64,000 nucleotides of DNA from Pedobacter chitinilyticus (lineage in GTDB: Bacteria; Bacteroidota; Bacteroidia; Sphingobacteriales; Sphingobacteriaceae), in contig NZ_QMHN01000001.1 in the NCBI RefSeq assembly GCF_003313385.1, positions 1,352,097 through 1,416,096 of the forward strand, read 5' to 3'. The notes under the pieces are model-generated. The model was not told the origin of the DNA, searched no databases, and saw nothing but the letters and a program-made list of their open reading frames with translations. Both the position numbers and the translations under genes were made by a program. Positions 10,101-16,494 of this stretch are shown here, in pieces (the stretch's first letter is position 1; each line of letters starts with the position of its first letter).

Positions 10101-10549
10101 GCCCCTTCGCTATTGCTAATCGCATTTCTGTTGAGTTCCAATAGCTTCACATTTGCACCAGGCAGTGCTTCACCTGTTTCGTCTACCACCTTTCCAGTAA
10201 TATAGAGTTCCTGGGCAGTTGCACTCGTTTCCTTTCCGATGATGACTATTTTGTTGGCCTGATAGATGTATTTAAGCTGAGTATCTTTTAATACCTGAGT
10301 TAACACCTGCGAAACGGGCGTATTGCTTACATTAATAGAAATGTTATCGTAATCTTTTACCAGCTGCTCGTTGAATACCACTTGGATACCTGAGCTTTTT
10401 TGGATGTTGGAAAGCGTCGCTTTTAAGCTTTGCTTTTGCAGACGTAGCGTAATTTTCACTTCTGTTGGTGATTGCGCATGGGTATTTGTTGCAACAACCA
10501 ACTGACCGCCTATCATTAAAAGCACTAAAAAATAATAGAGATGTTTCAT
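7127..10549 (-). CDS. SusC/RagA TonB-linked outer-membrane transporter with STN signalling domain
   Basis: TonB-dependent barrel of 1140 aa importing the SusD-bound ligand. In order: signal peptide (to THAQ, about 26); STN secretin/TonB short domain (about 45-105, LKATLSNIQKSSGIQVVFNE); carboxypeptidase-regulatory-like domain (about 115-200, ITGKVVDETGEALPGANVKL); plug (from NNVVITALGIKREEKSLGYA, with LSGKVPGLNI and LRGQNSL); then the 22-strand barrel ending in IGATIKASF. The STN domain is what contacts a FecR-type anti-sigma factor, and FecR and sigma genes lie directly upstream. So ligand binding should induce its own operon. The 119-base leader holds two AGATATATCT palindromes and a TACTACC-type motif shared with the fecR leader. 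Confidence 0.95.
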   Translation of the reverse strand: MKHLYYFLVLLMIGGQLVVATNTHAQSPTEVKITLRLQKQSLKATLSNIQKSSGIQVVFNEQLVKDYDNISINVSNTPVSQVLTQVLKDTQLKYIYQANKIVIIGKETSATAQELYITGKVVDETGEALPGANVKLLELNRNAISNSEGAFRIAAQAGSYTLEVSYISYQTKRIQNVKAGGDALTIELSGQEQALNNVVITALGIKREEKSLGYAVTKIDGEEISKTVPNNWVNALSGKVPGLNITKAGAGPGGTVRITLRGQNSLDLDKGEPLVVIDGVPVVSGMVGNNGLSYGATGNTETPVDYGNALSDINPEDIKDVTILRGPSAAALYGSRAASGAILITTKSNTDKNDKLGVAFNSSVTFDEVLRYPDFQYEYGAGNAINTYFSYGASPDGPSTNSTRSFGPAFAGQSYYQYDPVTKTTGTTRTPWVADKNYVKDAFVTGVTYNNSLSLTGGDSKNSIRLAYNDMRNEYILPNTGYVFNRLSFSSNSKLNNLQITTRVNYYHKQSDNLPLSGYNTNSFMYGLMYRSANIPAAWYKDYWDIKDVDQNNKLNSAVDNPYFILYENLNTLDQDRIFGNITATYTFNKKMSLMLRGGIDQNSSFRTTRRPYSSIRFAVGRYQEQSVIVQEQNYDFLYKYDETLFKNIGLSFSAGGSITKNKLKNNITTAERLSAPGIYTLGNAQDRPLVVLSPANKEVQSLYGLAQFNYKTYLFLDVTGRNDWSSTLPKANNSYFYYSVSGSAIINEMFNLSALKPLSYLKLKGSISQVGNDTDPYRTGYYLNPSEFGGSYTNPTTLPGGNNLKPEIITNREVGVDVRFFGSRLGFDFTYYNSNSSNQILTVPNDPATGFTGRIFNAGLINNSGYELAVTASPLSKRSKLQWKTTLTYSSNRSLVKELAPNVSEIIMATGPRGYIKAVVGGAIGDIYASGYLRAPDGQIVHDNNGLPLIDAENFKILGSAVPDFKAGIQNQLSYGRFSLSFLFDGQKGGDIYSFSHSVLAGAGKLKSTLPGRYGGIIGQGVVQNADGSYRKNDIVATPADYYNQMYLRDNAEANIFDASYIKLREVSLEYKFTAKLLQHIGAKSASISVYGRDLLLFTSFPLYDPEIATLNRNRIEPGFETGQFPSTRSIGATIKASF

Positions 10550-10596
10550 TGATATATCTTCTTGTCGTTTGATTATAGATATATCTTAAAAACCAT

Positions 10597-10610
10597 GGCT
10601 TGGTAGTAGA
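10597..10610 (-). promoter_or_regulatory. TCTACTACCAAGCC motif upstream of susC (shared with fecR leader)
   Basis: On the minus strand TCTACTACCAAGCC lies about 48 bases before the SusC start. Nearly the same string, TCTACTACCAAAGCC, lies about 25 bases before the FecR start (11647-11661). Two copies in front of two genes of one surface-signalling module suggest a shared operator or ECF promoter element. I did not find it in front of the other two modules, so the call is tentative. Confidence 0.3.
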
Positions 10611-10668
10611 AGAAAATGAGAAAAATTTATAAAAAGCTAATTATCAAAACGATATTCTTTTACCAGAA

Positions 10669-11622
10669 TTACTTCACTAGCTTTTCGAAAGTTACTGACT
10701 GTCCTTTTTGCTGATAAGAAAGGTTATTGGCACTGGCCAATACGGTTAAGATATCTTGAATTTGATCTTTGGAGACGAAGCCTGCCGTAATGCGATAATC
10801 TTGGATATCAGCTTGCTTGAAATGAAAGTTGAGGTGATATTTTTTGGTAAGTACCGCACAAACATCTAACAAACGATCATTATTAAAGCTAAAATCTCCG
10901 CGTTGCCAAACAATGGTGGTTGAGGCATCTACCTCACGTTTATCCATCGCTCCGTTTTTAGTATCTATACTCAATTGCTGATTAGGCAGCAAAATCATTG
11001 CTTTAACATTTACCGCATCTGATACCTGAACCTTCCCACGGGTTACCGCTACTTGGATATTGCTTAAATAATGGTAGGCCTTAATGTTAAATGCTGTGCC
11101 CAACACTTTTGTATTCACTCCTTTTGAGGTCACGATGAAAGGGTTAGATGGATCGTGGCTGATATCAAAGTAACCCTCACCTTCCGAAAGAAATACTTGA
11201 CGCTTGCCTCTAGAGAATCGATCGGGATAACTGAACTTACTTCCTGCGTTTAACCAAACTTTAGAACCATCTGGCAAAGTAAGTTGCAACTGTTTGCCAT
11301 CTTCCACTTTTTTCTCGATCATTACTACTGGATCTGCCCAATCGTGGAGATCATTTCTAAAAAAGAACAAACTGCCCAATAGCAAAACCAGTATCGCGGC
11401 AACCCTTAGTAGTGGCCAAAGGGTTCTCTTCTTTCCAAACAATTGTTGATCGATATTGCTTTTGATCCGTGCATCAGTAGATTGCTGTTCCAAGTCGCTC
11501 CACTCCCATTGACCTGCTTCCGATTGGGCATCAAACCATTCCTCTAAGGCCTTTTTTTCCTCAGCAGTACATTGGTTATTGCGATAACGCTCTAAAAGTG
11601 CTTTGATGCCGTTTATATCCAT
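10669..11622 (-). CDS. FecR-family anti-sigma factor (DUF4974 C-terminus), module 1
   Basis: Inner-membrane anti-sigma/signal transducer of 317 aa. The cytoplasmic N-terminus (1-65, with the acidic segment TAEEKKALEEWFDAQSEAGQ) binds the sigma factor; one membrane helix lies at about 70-88 (LLRVAAILVLLLGSLFFF). The periplasmic FecR domain (about 110-215) has LTLPDGSKVWLNAGSKFSYP, FLSEGEGYFDISHDPSNPFIV and VLGTAFNIKAY. The C-terminal DUF4974 (about 245-315) ends FEKLVK and is the part expected to meet the STN domain of SusC. It sits between its sigma factor (95 bases upstream) and SusC (119 bases downstream). Confidence 0.93.
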   Translation of the reverse strand: MDINGIKALLERYRNNQCTAEEKKALEEWFDAQSEAGQWEWSDLEQQSTDARIKSNIDQQLFGKKRTLWPLLRVAAILVLLLGSLFFFRNDLHDWADPVVMIEKKVEDGKQLQLTLPDGSKVWLNAGSKFSYPDRFSRGKRQVFLSEGEGYFDISHDPSNPFIVTSKGVNTKVLGTAFNIKAYHYLSNIQVAVTRGKVQVSDAVNVKAMILLPNQQLSIDTKNGAMDKREVDASTTIVWQRGDFSFNNDRLLDVCAVLTKKYHLNFHFKQADIQDYRITAGFVSKDQIQDILTVLASANNLSYQQKGQSVTFEKLVK

Positions 11623-11646
11623 CCTGAAACAATATCCCGAAAATTA

Positions 11647-11661
11647 GGCTTTGGTAGTAGA
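11647..11661 (-). promoter_or_regulatory. TCTACTACCAAAGCC motif upstream of fecR
   Basis: Second copy of the motif described at 10597-10610, 25 bases upstream of the FecR start on the minus strand. It could be an ECF sigma-dependent promoter element or an operator; only the repetition supports it. Confidence 0.3.
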
Positions 11662-11717
11662 TATTTCAAAATATTTTTGCAACAAACTATGTTTCAACAG
11701 AATAAAATTAAAAGAAA

Positions 11718-12323
11718 TTACTTCTGAAGTAACAACCAGTGGAACAATAGCCCTGCGCTTAGCACCACATCATGGTTAAGTACAATTCTGAAATGCTTGA
11801 GGGCGTTATTGATTTGCTTCTTTACGGTTTTGTCCGAAATCTGCAGTTTTTCTGAAATCTCTTTATGGCTAAGGTTTTCTTTTCTGCTCAGCACAAATAC
11901 TTCTCTCATTTTTGAAGGAAGCTTTTCCAGTTCATGATCGATAAGGGTATTGAGCTCCTTGGCCGCTATCGATTCGTTTAACGTATCTTGCCTAGAAGTA
12001 AAGTGGTCGATAAGATGCTCTACATGCTTGCCTTTTTTAAGCTGGTCTTGAATAAAATTGATGCCTTTAAAACGAGCTGCCGTGAAAAGATAGCCTGAAA
12101 GTGTACTTTGATTGGCAATCTCCATCCTTCTTTGCCATAGCGACACGAATATTTCCTGCACAATGTCTTCCGCGGCATCTTTGTCCCTAATTACCTTCAC
12201 TACATATAAAAACAGCTTTTGCCAATAGGTATGATAAATTTGATCGAAGGCATTTCGATCGCCATTGCACAGCAAACGGAACAGGTGTTCCTCGTCCGGA
12301 AGTGGTGTATTCTTATCAGGCAT
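11718..12323 (-). CDS. ECF RNA polymerase sigma-70 factor, module 1
   Basis: Extracytoplasmic-function sigma factor of 201 aa. Region 2 (about 24-92) has NAFDQIYHTYWQKLFLYV and the core-binding helix DAAEDIVQEIFVSLWQRR. Region 4 (about 130-180) has LEKLPSKMREVFVLSR and the helix-turn-helix LSHKEISEKLQISDKTVKKQ. The last 18 residues, HDVVLSAGLLFHWLLLQK, form an unusually hydrophobic tail beyond region 4, which could contact the membrane or the anti-sigma factor. It heads module 1 and should direct transcription of susC and downstream genes when FecR releases it. No TAnnTTTG box is evident in the 80 bases upstream. Confidence 0.93.
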   Translation of the reverse strand: MPDKNTPLPDEEHLFRLLCNGDRNAFDQIYHTYWQKLFLYVVKVIRDKDAAEDIVQEIFVSLWQRRMEIANQSTLSGYLFTAARFKGINFIQDQLKKGKHVEHLIDHFTSRQDTLNESIAAKELNTLIDHELEKLPSKMREVFVLSRKENLSHKEISEKLQISDKTVKKQINNALKHFRIVLNHDVVLSAGLLFHWLLLQK

Positions 12324-12543
12324 TTTATATTTGGCTAAACTAATTTAGTAAGGTTAAATTAAAGTTTACTAAACATTATTAAAAATACTGATAAGAGAAC
12401 GACCAAAAACCTCGCAGGTTTTGGAAACCTGCGAGGTTTATTGCCTCTACGTCATCTCGACCGTAGCGGAGAGATCTTTTAACAAACCATTTTTTACAAG
12501 TCCAAAGATTCCTCCACTCGCTGCGCTGCGGTCGAAATGACGG

Positions 12544-12631
12544 GAATTCCAAAGCCATGCGCTATATCCCCCTCTTGGAGGGGGCAGGGGGAGGTTTTAG
12601 CAACGTTGGTTCTTCTGTATTCTTAAAAACC
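12544..12631. repeat. G-rich 87-bp repeat, copy 1
   Basis: Near-identical to 12882-12970. It contains a stem CCCCCTC / GAGGGGG (12568-12584) followed by CAGGGGGAGG, so four G-runs lie close together on the plus strand and could fold as a G-quadruplex. It links the S hairpin to the next palindrome. Confidence 0.8.
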
Positions 12632-12881
12632 TCTCAGGTTTTGAAAACCTGCGAGGTCTATTGCCTCTACGTCATCTCGACCGTAGCGGAGAGATCTTTT
12701 AACAAACCAATTTTATAAGTCCAAAGATTTCTCCGCTCGCTGCGCTGCGGTCGAAATGACGGGAACAACCCACCTGCCGTCATTTCGACGATAGGGAGAA
12801 ATCTAACGATTTGTATATTCGATGATATCAATTATAAATTGCTAGATTTCTCTTCGTCGTGCCTCCTCATCGAAATGACGG

Positions 12882-12970
12882 GAATGCCAAAGCCATGCGC
12901 TATATCCCCCTCTTGGAGGGGGCAGGGGGAGGTTTTAGCAACGTTGGTTGTTCTGTATTCTTAAAAACCT
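12882..12970. repeat. G-rich 87-bp repeat, copy 2
   Basis: Second copy of the unit at 12544-12631, differing at a couple of positions (for example GAATGCC versus GAATTCC). The flanking S and P elements are also repeated, which points to duplication of a larger composite unit. Confidence 0.8.
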
Positions 12971-13115
12971 CGTAGGTTTTGGAAACCTGCGAGGTTTATC
13001 ACCTCTTCCGTCATTTCGATCGTAGCGGAGAGATATTTTAACAAAGTCAATTTTATAAGTCCAAAGATTTCTCCGCTCGCTGCGCTGCGGTCGAAATGAC
13101 GGTTGAGTGTAAAAC

Positions 13116-13991
13116 CTACAAAGTTTGCAAAGACTTCTTCTTAAAATTCACTTCAGAAATTAGTGTGGCTACAAAAATAAGTGCCCCACCCAAAAGCAAA
13201 CGCCAAGTAAGGTACTCATCCAAAATAAAGAATGCTGCAATGGCACCAAATACAGGTTCAAAAAGATAAATGACCGCTACACGCTCTGCACTGATATATC
13301 GCTGTGCGATATTGGAAATAGAATACATGTAAGCGGTAGAGAACAATCCGCAGAAAACAATGCCTATCCAAAAAGTATTGCTTTCTGGAAACCAATTGGC
13401 TTGGTCATCATTTAACGCCAAACCAAAGGTTAACAATGCACAAGTAGCAAACATAGGAATAATGGTAGGGATCAGATTCTTTTTGGAGGCTTGTTGCTCC
13501 ACCAAAATGAGGTATGCAGCAAAGCAAAATGCACCTGCAATGGTGTACAAATCGCCCGTACCGATACTCAATTGGCCATTTATAGAAATGACAAACAACC
13601 CAATAAGGGCAACAACGGCTGCAATCCATATTTTAAAAGGGGCAGCTTTTCGATAAAGCATTAACTTAAACAATGGCACAATTACAACACTGGTGCCAGC
13701 AATAAAAGCACATTGTGAAGCATTGGTATTTTGAATGCCTAGTGTTTGTAGTTGGATTCCCAAAAACAAAGGGATAGCCAGCATTGCACCTGTTTTAATG
13801 GCAACTAAATCTGTCTTCACCAAATGTTTCCAAAAAATGATGGATAGCACCAAGGTTGCCATTAAAAACCGATAGAACAGAAAGGTCGTGGTTGACTCAC
13901 TTCCCATGGCTAGTTTAGTCACCGAAAATGAAATGCCCCAAAAGGCAGTTCCTAAAATTAACAGTAGCAGTAATAAGTTCTTCTTTTCCAT
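13116..13991 (-). CDS. EamA/DMT-family transporter
   Basis: Inner-membrane drug/metabolite transporter of 291 aa with about ten membrane helices in two EamA repeats. The first starts LLLLLLILGTAFWGISFSVT and has the conserved FLFYRFLMATLVL; the second (from about 150) has GDLYTIAGAFCFAAYLILVE and ends VIYLFEPVFGAIAAFFILDE. These are the usual signatures of the RhaT/YdcZ-like branch. Six bases separate it from the acetyltransferase gene upstream, so the two form an operon divergent from the LysR regulator. The cargo is unknown; an exporter of an amino acid or small toxic compound would fit the family. Confidence 0.9.
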   Translation of the reverse strand: MEKKNLLLLLLILGTAFWGISFSVTKLAMGSESTTTFLFYRFLMATLVLSIIFWKHLVKTDLVAIKTGAMLAIPLFLGIQLQTLGIQNTNASQCAFIAGTSVVIVPLFKLMLYRKAAPFKIWIAAVVALIGLFVISINGQLSIGTGDLYTIAGAFCFAAYLILVEQQASKKNLIPTIIPMFATCALLTFGLALNDDQANWFPESNTFWIGIVFCGLFSTAYMYSISNIAQRYISAERVAVIYLFEPVFGAIAAFFILDEYLTWRLLLGGALIFVATLISEVNFKKKSLQTL

Positions 13992-13997
13992 TTATTG

Positions 13998-14519
13998 TCA
14001 CTCTAAAACTTTCTTCATCATAATATCGATTTGGCGGTCATCGCCCAACATAAAAACGTGCTCATCAAAAGCGACAAAGCCATTCTTTTTGTAAAAGCTC
14101 ATGGCTCTGAAATTCTTCTCCCACACGCCCAACCAAACATGCGCTACTTCTAATTGTTGCGCAACTTCAATGGCTTTGTTGTAAAGCAACTGTCCCACTT
14201 TTTTACCGTGATAGTCTTGCAACACATAAATTCTCTCTATTTCAAGCGCATTTTCATGGGCATTCTCTTTTTGTGCTTCACCAATATTGAGTTTGAGGTA
14301 ACCAATCACTTCATTGTTGAGCTCTGCAAAATAAAAGGGTGATAATGGGTTGCTTAGTTCCTTGCTTAATTGTGCCACGGAAAAGCTTTCCTCCAAATAT
14401 TTTTGCATGTTTTCTTCCGTATTGATGTCGGCAAAAGTCTCTAAAAAAGTTATCCTACTGATATGTTGAAGCGCGTCCACCTCATCGATGTTTAATGGCC
14501 TTATTGTTATATTTTCCAT
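13998..14519 (-). CDS. GNAT-family N-acetyltransferase
   Basis: Acetyl-CoA-dependent acetyltransferase of 173 aa. The fold core is visible: ENITIRPLNIDEVDALQHIS at the start, ALEIERIYVLQDYHGKKVGQ with the acetyl-CoA-binding loop (YHGKKVGQLLYNKA, a Q/RxxGxG/A-type loop) at about 97-112, and the C-terminal VWEKNFRAMSFYKKNGFVAF typical of small-molecule and protein acetyltransferases. It is the first gene of a two-gene operon with the EamA transporter and is transcribed divergently from the LysR gene 72 bases away. Substrate unknown. Confidence 0.9.
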   Translation of the reverse strand: MENITIRPLNIDEVDALQHISRITFLETFADINTEENMQKYLEESFSVAQLSKELSNPLSPFYFAELNNEVIGYLKLNIGEAQKENAHENALEIERIYVLQDYHGKKVGQLLYNKAIEVAQQLEVAHVWLGVWEKNFRAMSFYKKNGFVAFDEHVFMLGDDRQIDIMMKKVLE

Positions 14520-14543
14520 AGCGCAAATCTACCCAACCAACAA

Positions 14544-14590
14544 ATGCAATAAAATGCTATTTTATCATTTATTAATGCATATATTGCATT
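14544..14590. promoter_or_regulatory. Palindromic LysR-type operator candidates between GNAT and LysR genes
   Basis: The 72-base divergent spacer holds AATGCA-N5-TGCATT (14574-14590, a T-N11-A-type LysR box ending one base before the regulator's ATG) and a weaker GCA-N6-TGC site (14546-14557). The placement suggests autorepression of the LysR gene and control of the acetyltransferase/transporter operon. Binding is inferred from symmetry only. Confidence 0.5.
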
Positions 14591-14591
14591 A

Positions 14592-15473
14592 ATGGATCTC
14601 CAACAAATCAGGTATTTTTTAGCTTTATCTCGCGATCTTCATTACTGGAATACCGCAGCAAAGATGAACATCACCCAATCAGCACTTACCCGTCAAATTC
14701 AATCGTTAGAGAGTGAGCTGGGCCTTTTATTGTTCGAACGAAATAAGCGTAATGTAAAACTCACCCCAGCGGGACGTTTTCTGAAGGACAAGTGGGAAGT
14801 AGAAATTAACGAAATTGAATACATCCATCAGTTTGCCAAACAAATCCATTTGGGTGAAAGCGGTACCATTAGAATTGCTTACCCTGATTCAATCTCAGCT
14901 TCTATCATGCCTGAAATTTTGGCGCATATCGCACAAGAATATCCCAAACTACAGATAGAACTGGTGCAGGTTTTATATGAAAACCAACAGGAGTTTTTAA
15001 AGAATTACAAAATTGATCTGATCATTACGAGAGATGTTAACGGTCCTCCAGGTATTAAATCCAAGAAGATTTATACCGATCACTTAGCTTTGGTTGTTCC
15101 TGAAGATCATCCTTTTCAAAGCGTCGAAGACCTGTCTACAGCAACACTATCCCAGCAAAAATTCATATTGCCTACCATTGATGAGGGAAGTAGTTACGGT
15201 CACATCATTCAACAGCTGTTTAGCACTTTTGATTTTGTGCCTGACGTTTACCTCCACTCTGAGTTTGGTTCCATCATTATTGCACTGGTAAGAAAAGGAC
15301 TTGGCATTGCCATTTTACCCGATTCTTATCAATATCACGACAGCCCTGGTTTAAGGTTTATTAAACTTTCCTTTAAAACTGATTTATACCTTAACTGGAG
15401 AACCGATGACCACAACCCCATCCTTTCCAATGTATTGCAACTGATTTTAAATAAGATTAGTAAAGTGGATTAG
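14592..15473 (+). CDS. LysR-family transcriptional regulator
   Basis: 293 aa. The N-terminal winged helix-turn-helix is clear (MDLQQIRYFLALSRDLHYWN, AAKMNITQSALTRQIQSLES, ELGLLLFERNKRNVKLTPAG). The effector-binding domain follows from about residue 90 (GTIRIAYPDSISASIMPEIL, then VRKGLGIAILPDSY). It is divergent from the GNAT/EamA pair and is probably their activator, with the palindrome at 14574-14590 as a likely binding site. The inducer is unknown. Confidence 0.95.
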   Translation: MDLQQIRYFLALSRDLHYWNTAAKMNITQSALTRQIQSLESELGLLLFERNKRNVKLTPAGRFLKDKWEVEINEIEYIHQFAKQIHLGESGTIRIAYPDSISASIMPEILAHIAQEYPKLQIELVQVLYENQQEFLKNYKIDLIITRDVNGPPGIKSKKIYTDHLALVVPEDHPFQSVEDLSTATLSQQKFILPTIDEGSSYGHIIQQLFSTFDFVPDVYLHSEFGSIIIALVRKGLGIAILPDSYQYHDSPGLRFIKLSFKTDLYLNWRTDDHNPILSNVLQLILNKISKVD

Positions 15474-15492
15474 TTTAATCTTGCATCACTTT

Positions 15493-15576
15493 TAGATTGC
15501 TTGCGTACCTCGCAATGACGCTTCGATTGATATGCTTGAGTACCTGTTCCTTCATTGCGAGGCACCAAGCAATCTC
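15493..15576. repeat. REP-like inverted repeat (AGATTGCTT...AAGCAATCT)
   Basis: Two facing arms of about 25 bases, AGATTGCTTGCGTACCTCGC... and the near-complement ending GGCACCAAGCAATCT, surround about 30 bases. A second element of the same family lies at 22955-23070. It is in the 171-base spacer downstream of the LysR gene and could also serve as a transcript-end hairpin. Confidence 0.75.
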
Positions 15577-15644
15577 TTTAAACTACTGAACAAAGAGAAA
15601 TAAAAATCATTTAAAAAGGTATTTTAGCACCCAATACACAATGA

Positions 15645-16160
15645 ATGAAAAAAGTATATTCGGAATATAAATTCTTTGGAGGTTTTAGCTTACTGCTTAT
15701 TCTAAGCGGTCTGGCCACATTCCTCAGCTATGAGCTTTTAACATCCACACTAAACAGAGAAGAGAATCTGTTTGAAGATACTAGCTTAATCATATTCGTT
15801 AGCAGCATAATTGTGATTAACCTTCTATTTATCCTCTTATTTATTAGTCAGTGTAGATTTATCATTGCTGACGCCAATGGAATCAAGTTTATAAACCCGA
15901 TTTTACCATTTCTAAGAAAATCATATTCATGGTCTTACTTTGACTATTATGTCATCGTTGATGAACATTCACGCTACAACACACATGAAGCAGTGTGGTT
16001 AATTAAAGATGAAAAAATAATGAAACGGTTTTCTAGTTTTTATTATGCTAATTATCATACCATAAAGGCTCAAATCAAAACAAAATCAAGAGGTAAGAAA
16101 AACCTCAATCCATTTCTACAGTTTTTCGCTCTTCTTCGATTGAAAAAAATAAGAGGATAA
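15645..16160 (+). CDS. Small membrane protein, unknown function
   Basis: 171 aa. Two membrane helices are visible at about residues 12-31 (GGFSLLLILSGLATFLSYEL) and 46-68 (SLIIFVSSIIVINLLFILLF). A cytoplasmic beta-rich C-terminal part follows (FIIADANGIKFINPILPF, then SWSYFDYYVIVDEH and YEAVWLIKDEK-like strands), reminiscent of bacterial PH-like membrane proteins, though I cannot assign a family. The tail is very basic (KTKSRGKKNLN...RLKKIRG). An alternative ATG at 15641 is in another frame. It converges with the small gene at 16165, and the stops are 4 bases apart. Confidence 0.6.
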   Translation: MKKVYSEYKFFGGFSLLLILSGLATFLSYELLTSTLNREENLFEDTSLIIFVSSIIVINLLFILLFISQCRFIIADANGIKFINPILPFLRKSYSWSYFDYYVIVDEHSRYNTHEAVWLIKDEKIMKRFSSFYYANYHTIKAQIKTKSRGKKNLNPFLQFFALLRLKKIRG

Positions 16161-16164
16161 CCGT

Positions 16165-16416
16165 TTATACAATTCCATCTCTTTTTGCTTTGCGTAAAGC
16201 AGGACCCAATACCTTTACCCGCAATTGATGGTGCAGGGCTTCATATTCATTGATACAAATCGAAAGATCGGCCAATAAGGTGTGGTAACGTTGATATAGT
16301 TTAGAAAGTGCCTTAGCATTTTGAACAGCACCAGCCCTTTCTTCTCCCAACAAACTTTCCATTTGTTTAAGTGCGTAAATAACAGATTGGTGTTCTTGTT
16401 TACTAATGGCTTTCAT
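16165..16416 (-). CDS. Small helical protein, paralogue 1 of the 'MKAISK' family
   Basis: 83 aa, starting MKAISKQEHQSVIYALKQME; all predicted helix, no signal peptide, no membrane segment, basic C-terminus (LRKAKRDG). The product at 22672-22932 starts MKAISKREHQSVIYALKQME and is closely related throughout; the DNA is also alike (about four in five bases by eye), so these are recent duplicates. Each copy is the last gene after a sigma/FecR/TonB-receptor module: this one follows the phosphatase gene by 78 bases. I do not recognise the family. Conservation of the reading frame argues that it is a real protein. Confidence 0.7.
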   Translation of the reverse strand: MKAISKQEHQSVIYALKQMESLLGEERAGAVQNAKALSKLYQRYHTLLADLSICINEYEALHHQLRVKVLGPALRKAKRDGIV

Positions 16417-16494
16417 GTTTAGGTATTTCGTAAAACTTTATCAATCCTACTGTACATCATGCTAATAGGATTGACAAAGTCATAACCACTATTT

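Larger units (their letters stand above)
12407..13102. repeat. Composite array of palindromic extragenic repeats (three units)
   Basis: This stretch between the sigma and EamA genes has no coding potential I trust and consists of interleaved repeats. Type P is a palindrome with CCTCGCAGG / CCTGCGAGG arms, at 12407-12439 (perfect 15-base arms, TGG loop), 12627-12658 and 12965-12997. Type S is a long hairpin starting GTCATCTCGACCGTAGCGGA and ending GCTGCGGTCGAAATGACGG, at about 12451-12543, 12671-12763 and 13010-13102, with a diverged version at 12778-12883. Type G is an 87-base unit present twice. Order is P-S-G, P-S-S'-G, P-S. The S hairpins resemble REP/REPIN elements mobilised by RAYT-type Y1 transposases, but none is encoded here. 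Confidence 0.85.

Noticed and set aside
12407-13102. CRISPR-like array
   Set aside because: The units are palindromic, of unequal length and spacing, and lack uniform spacers and cas genes.
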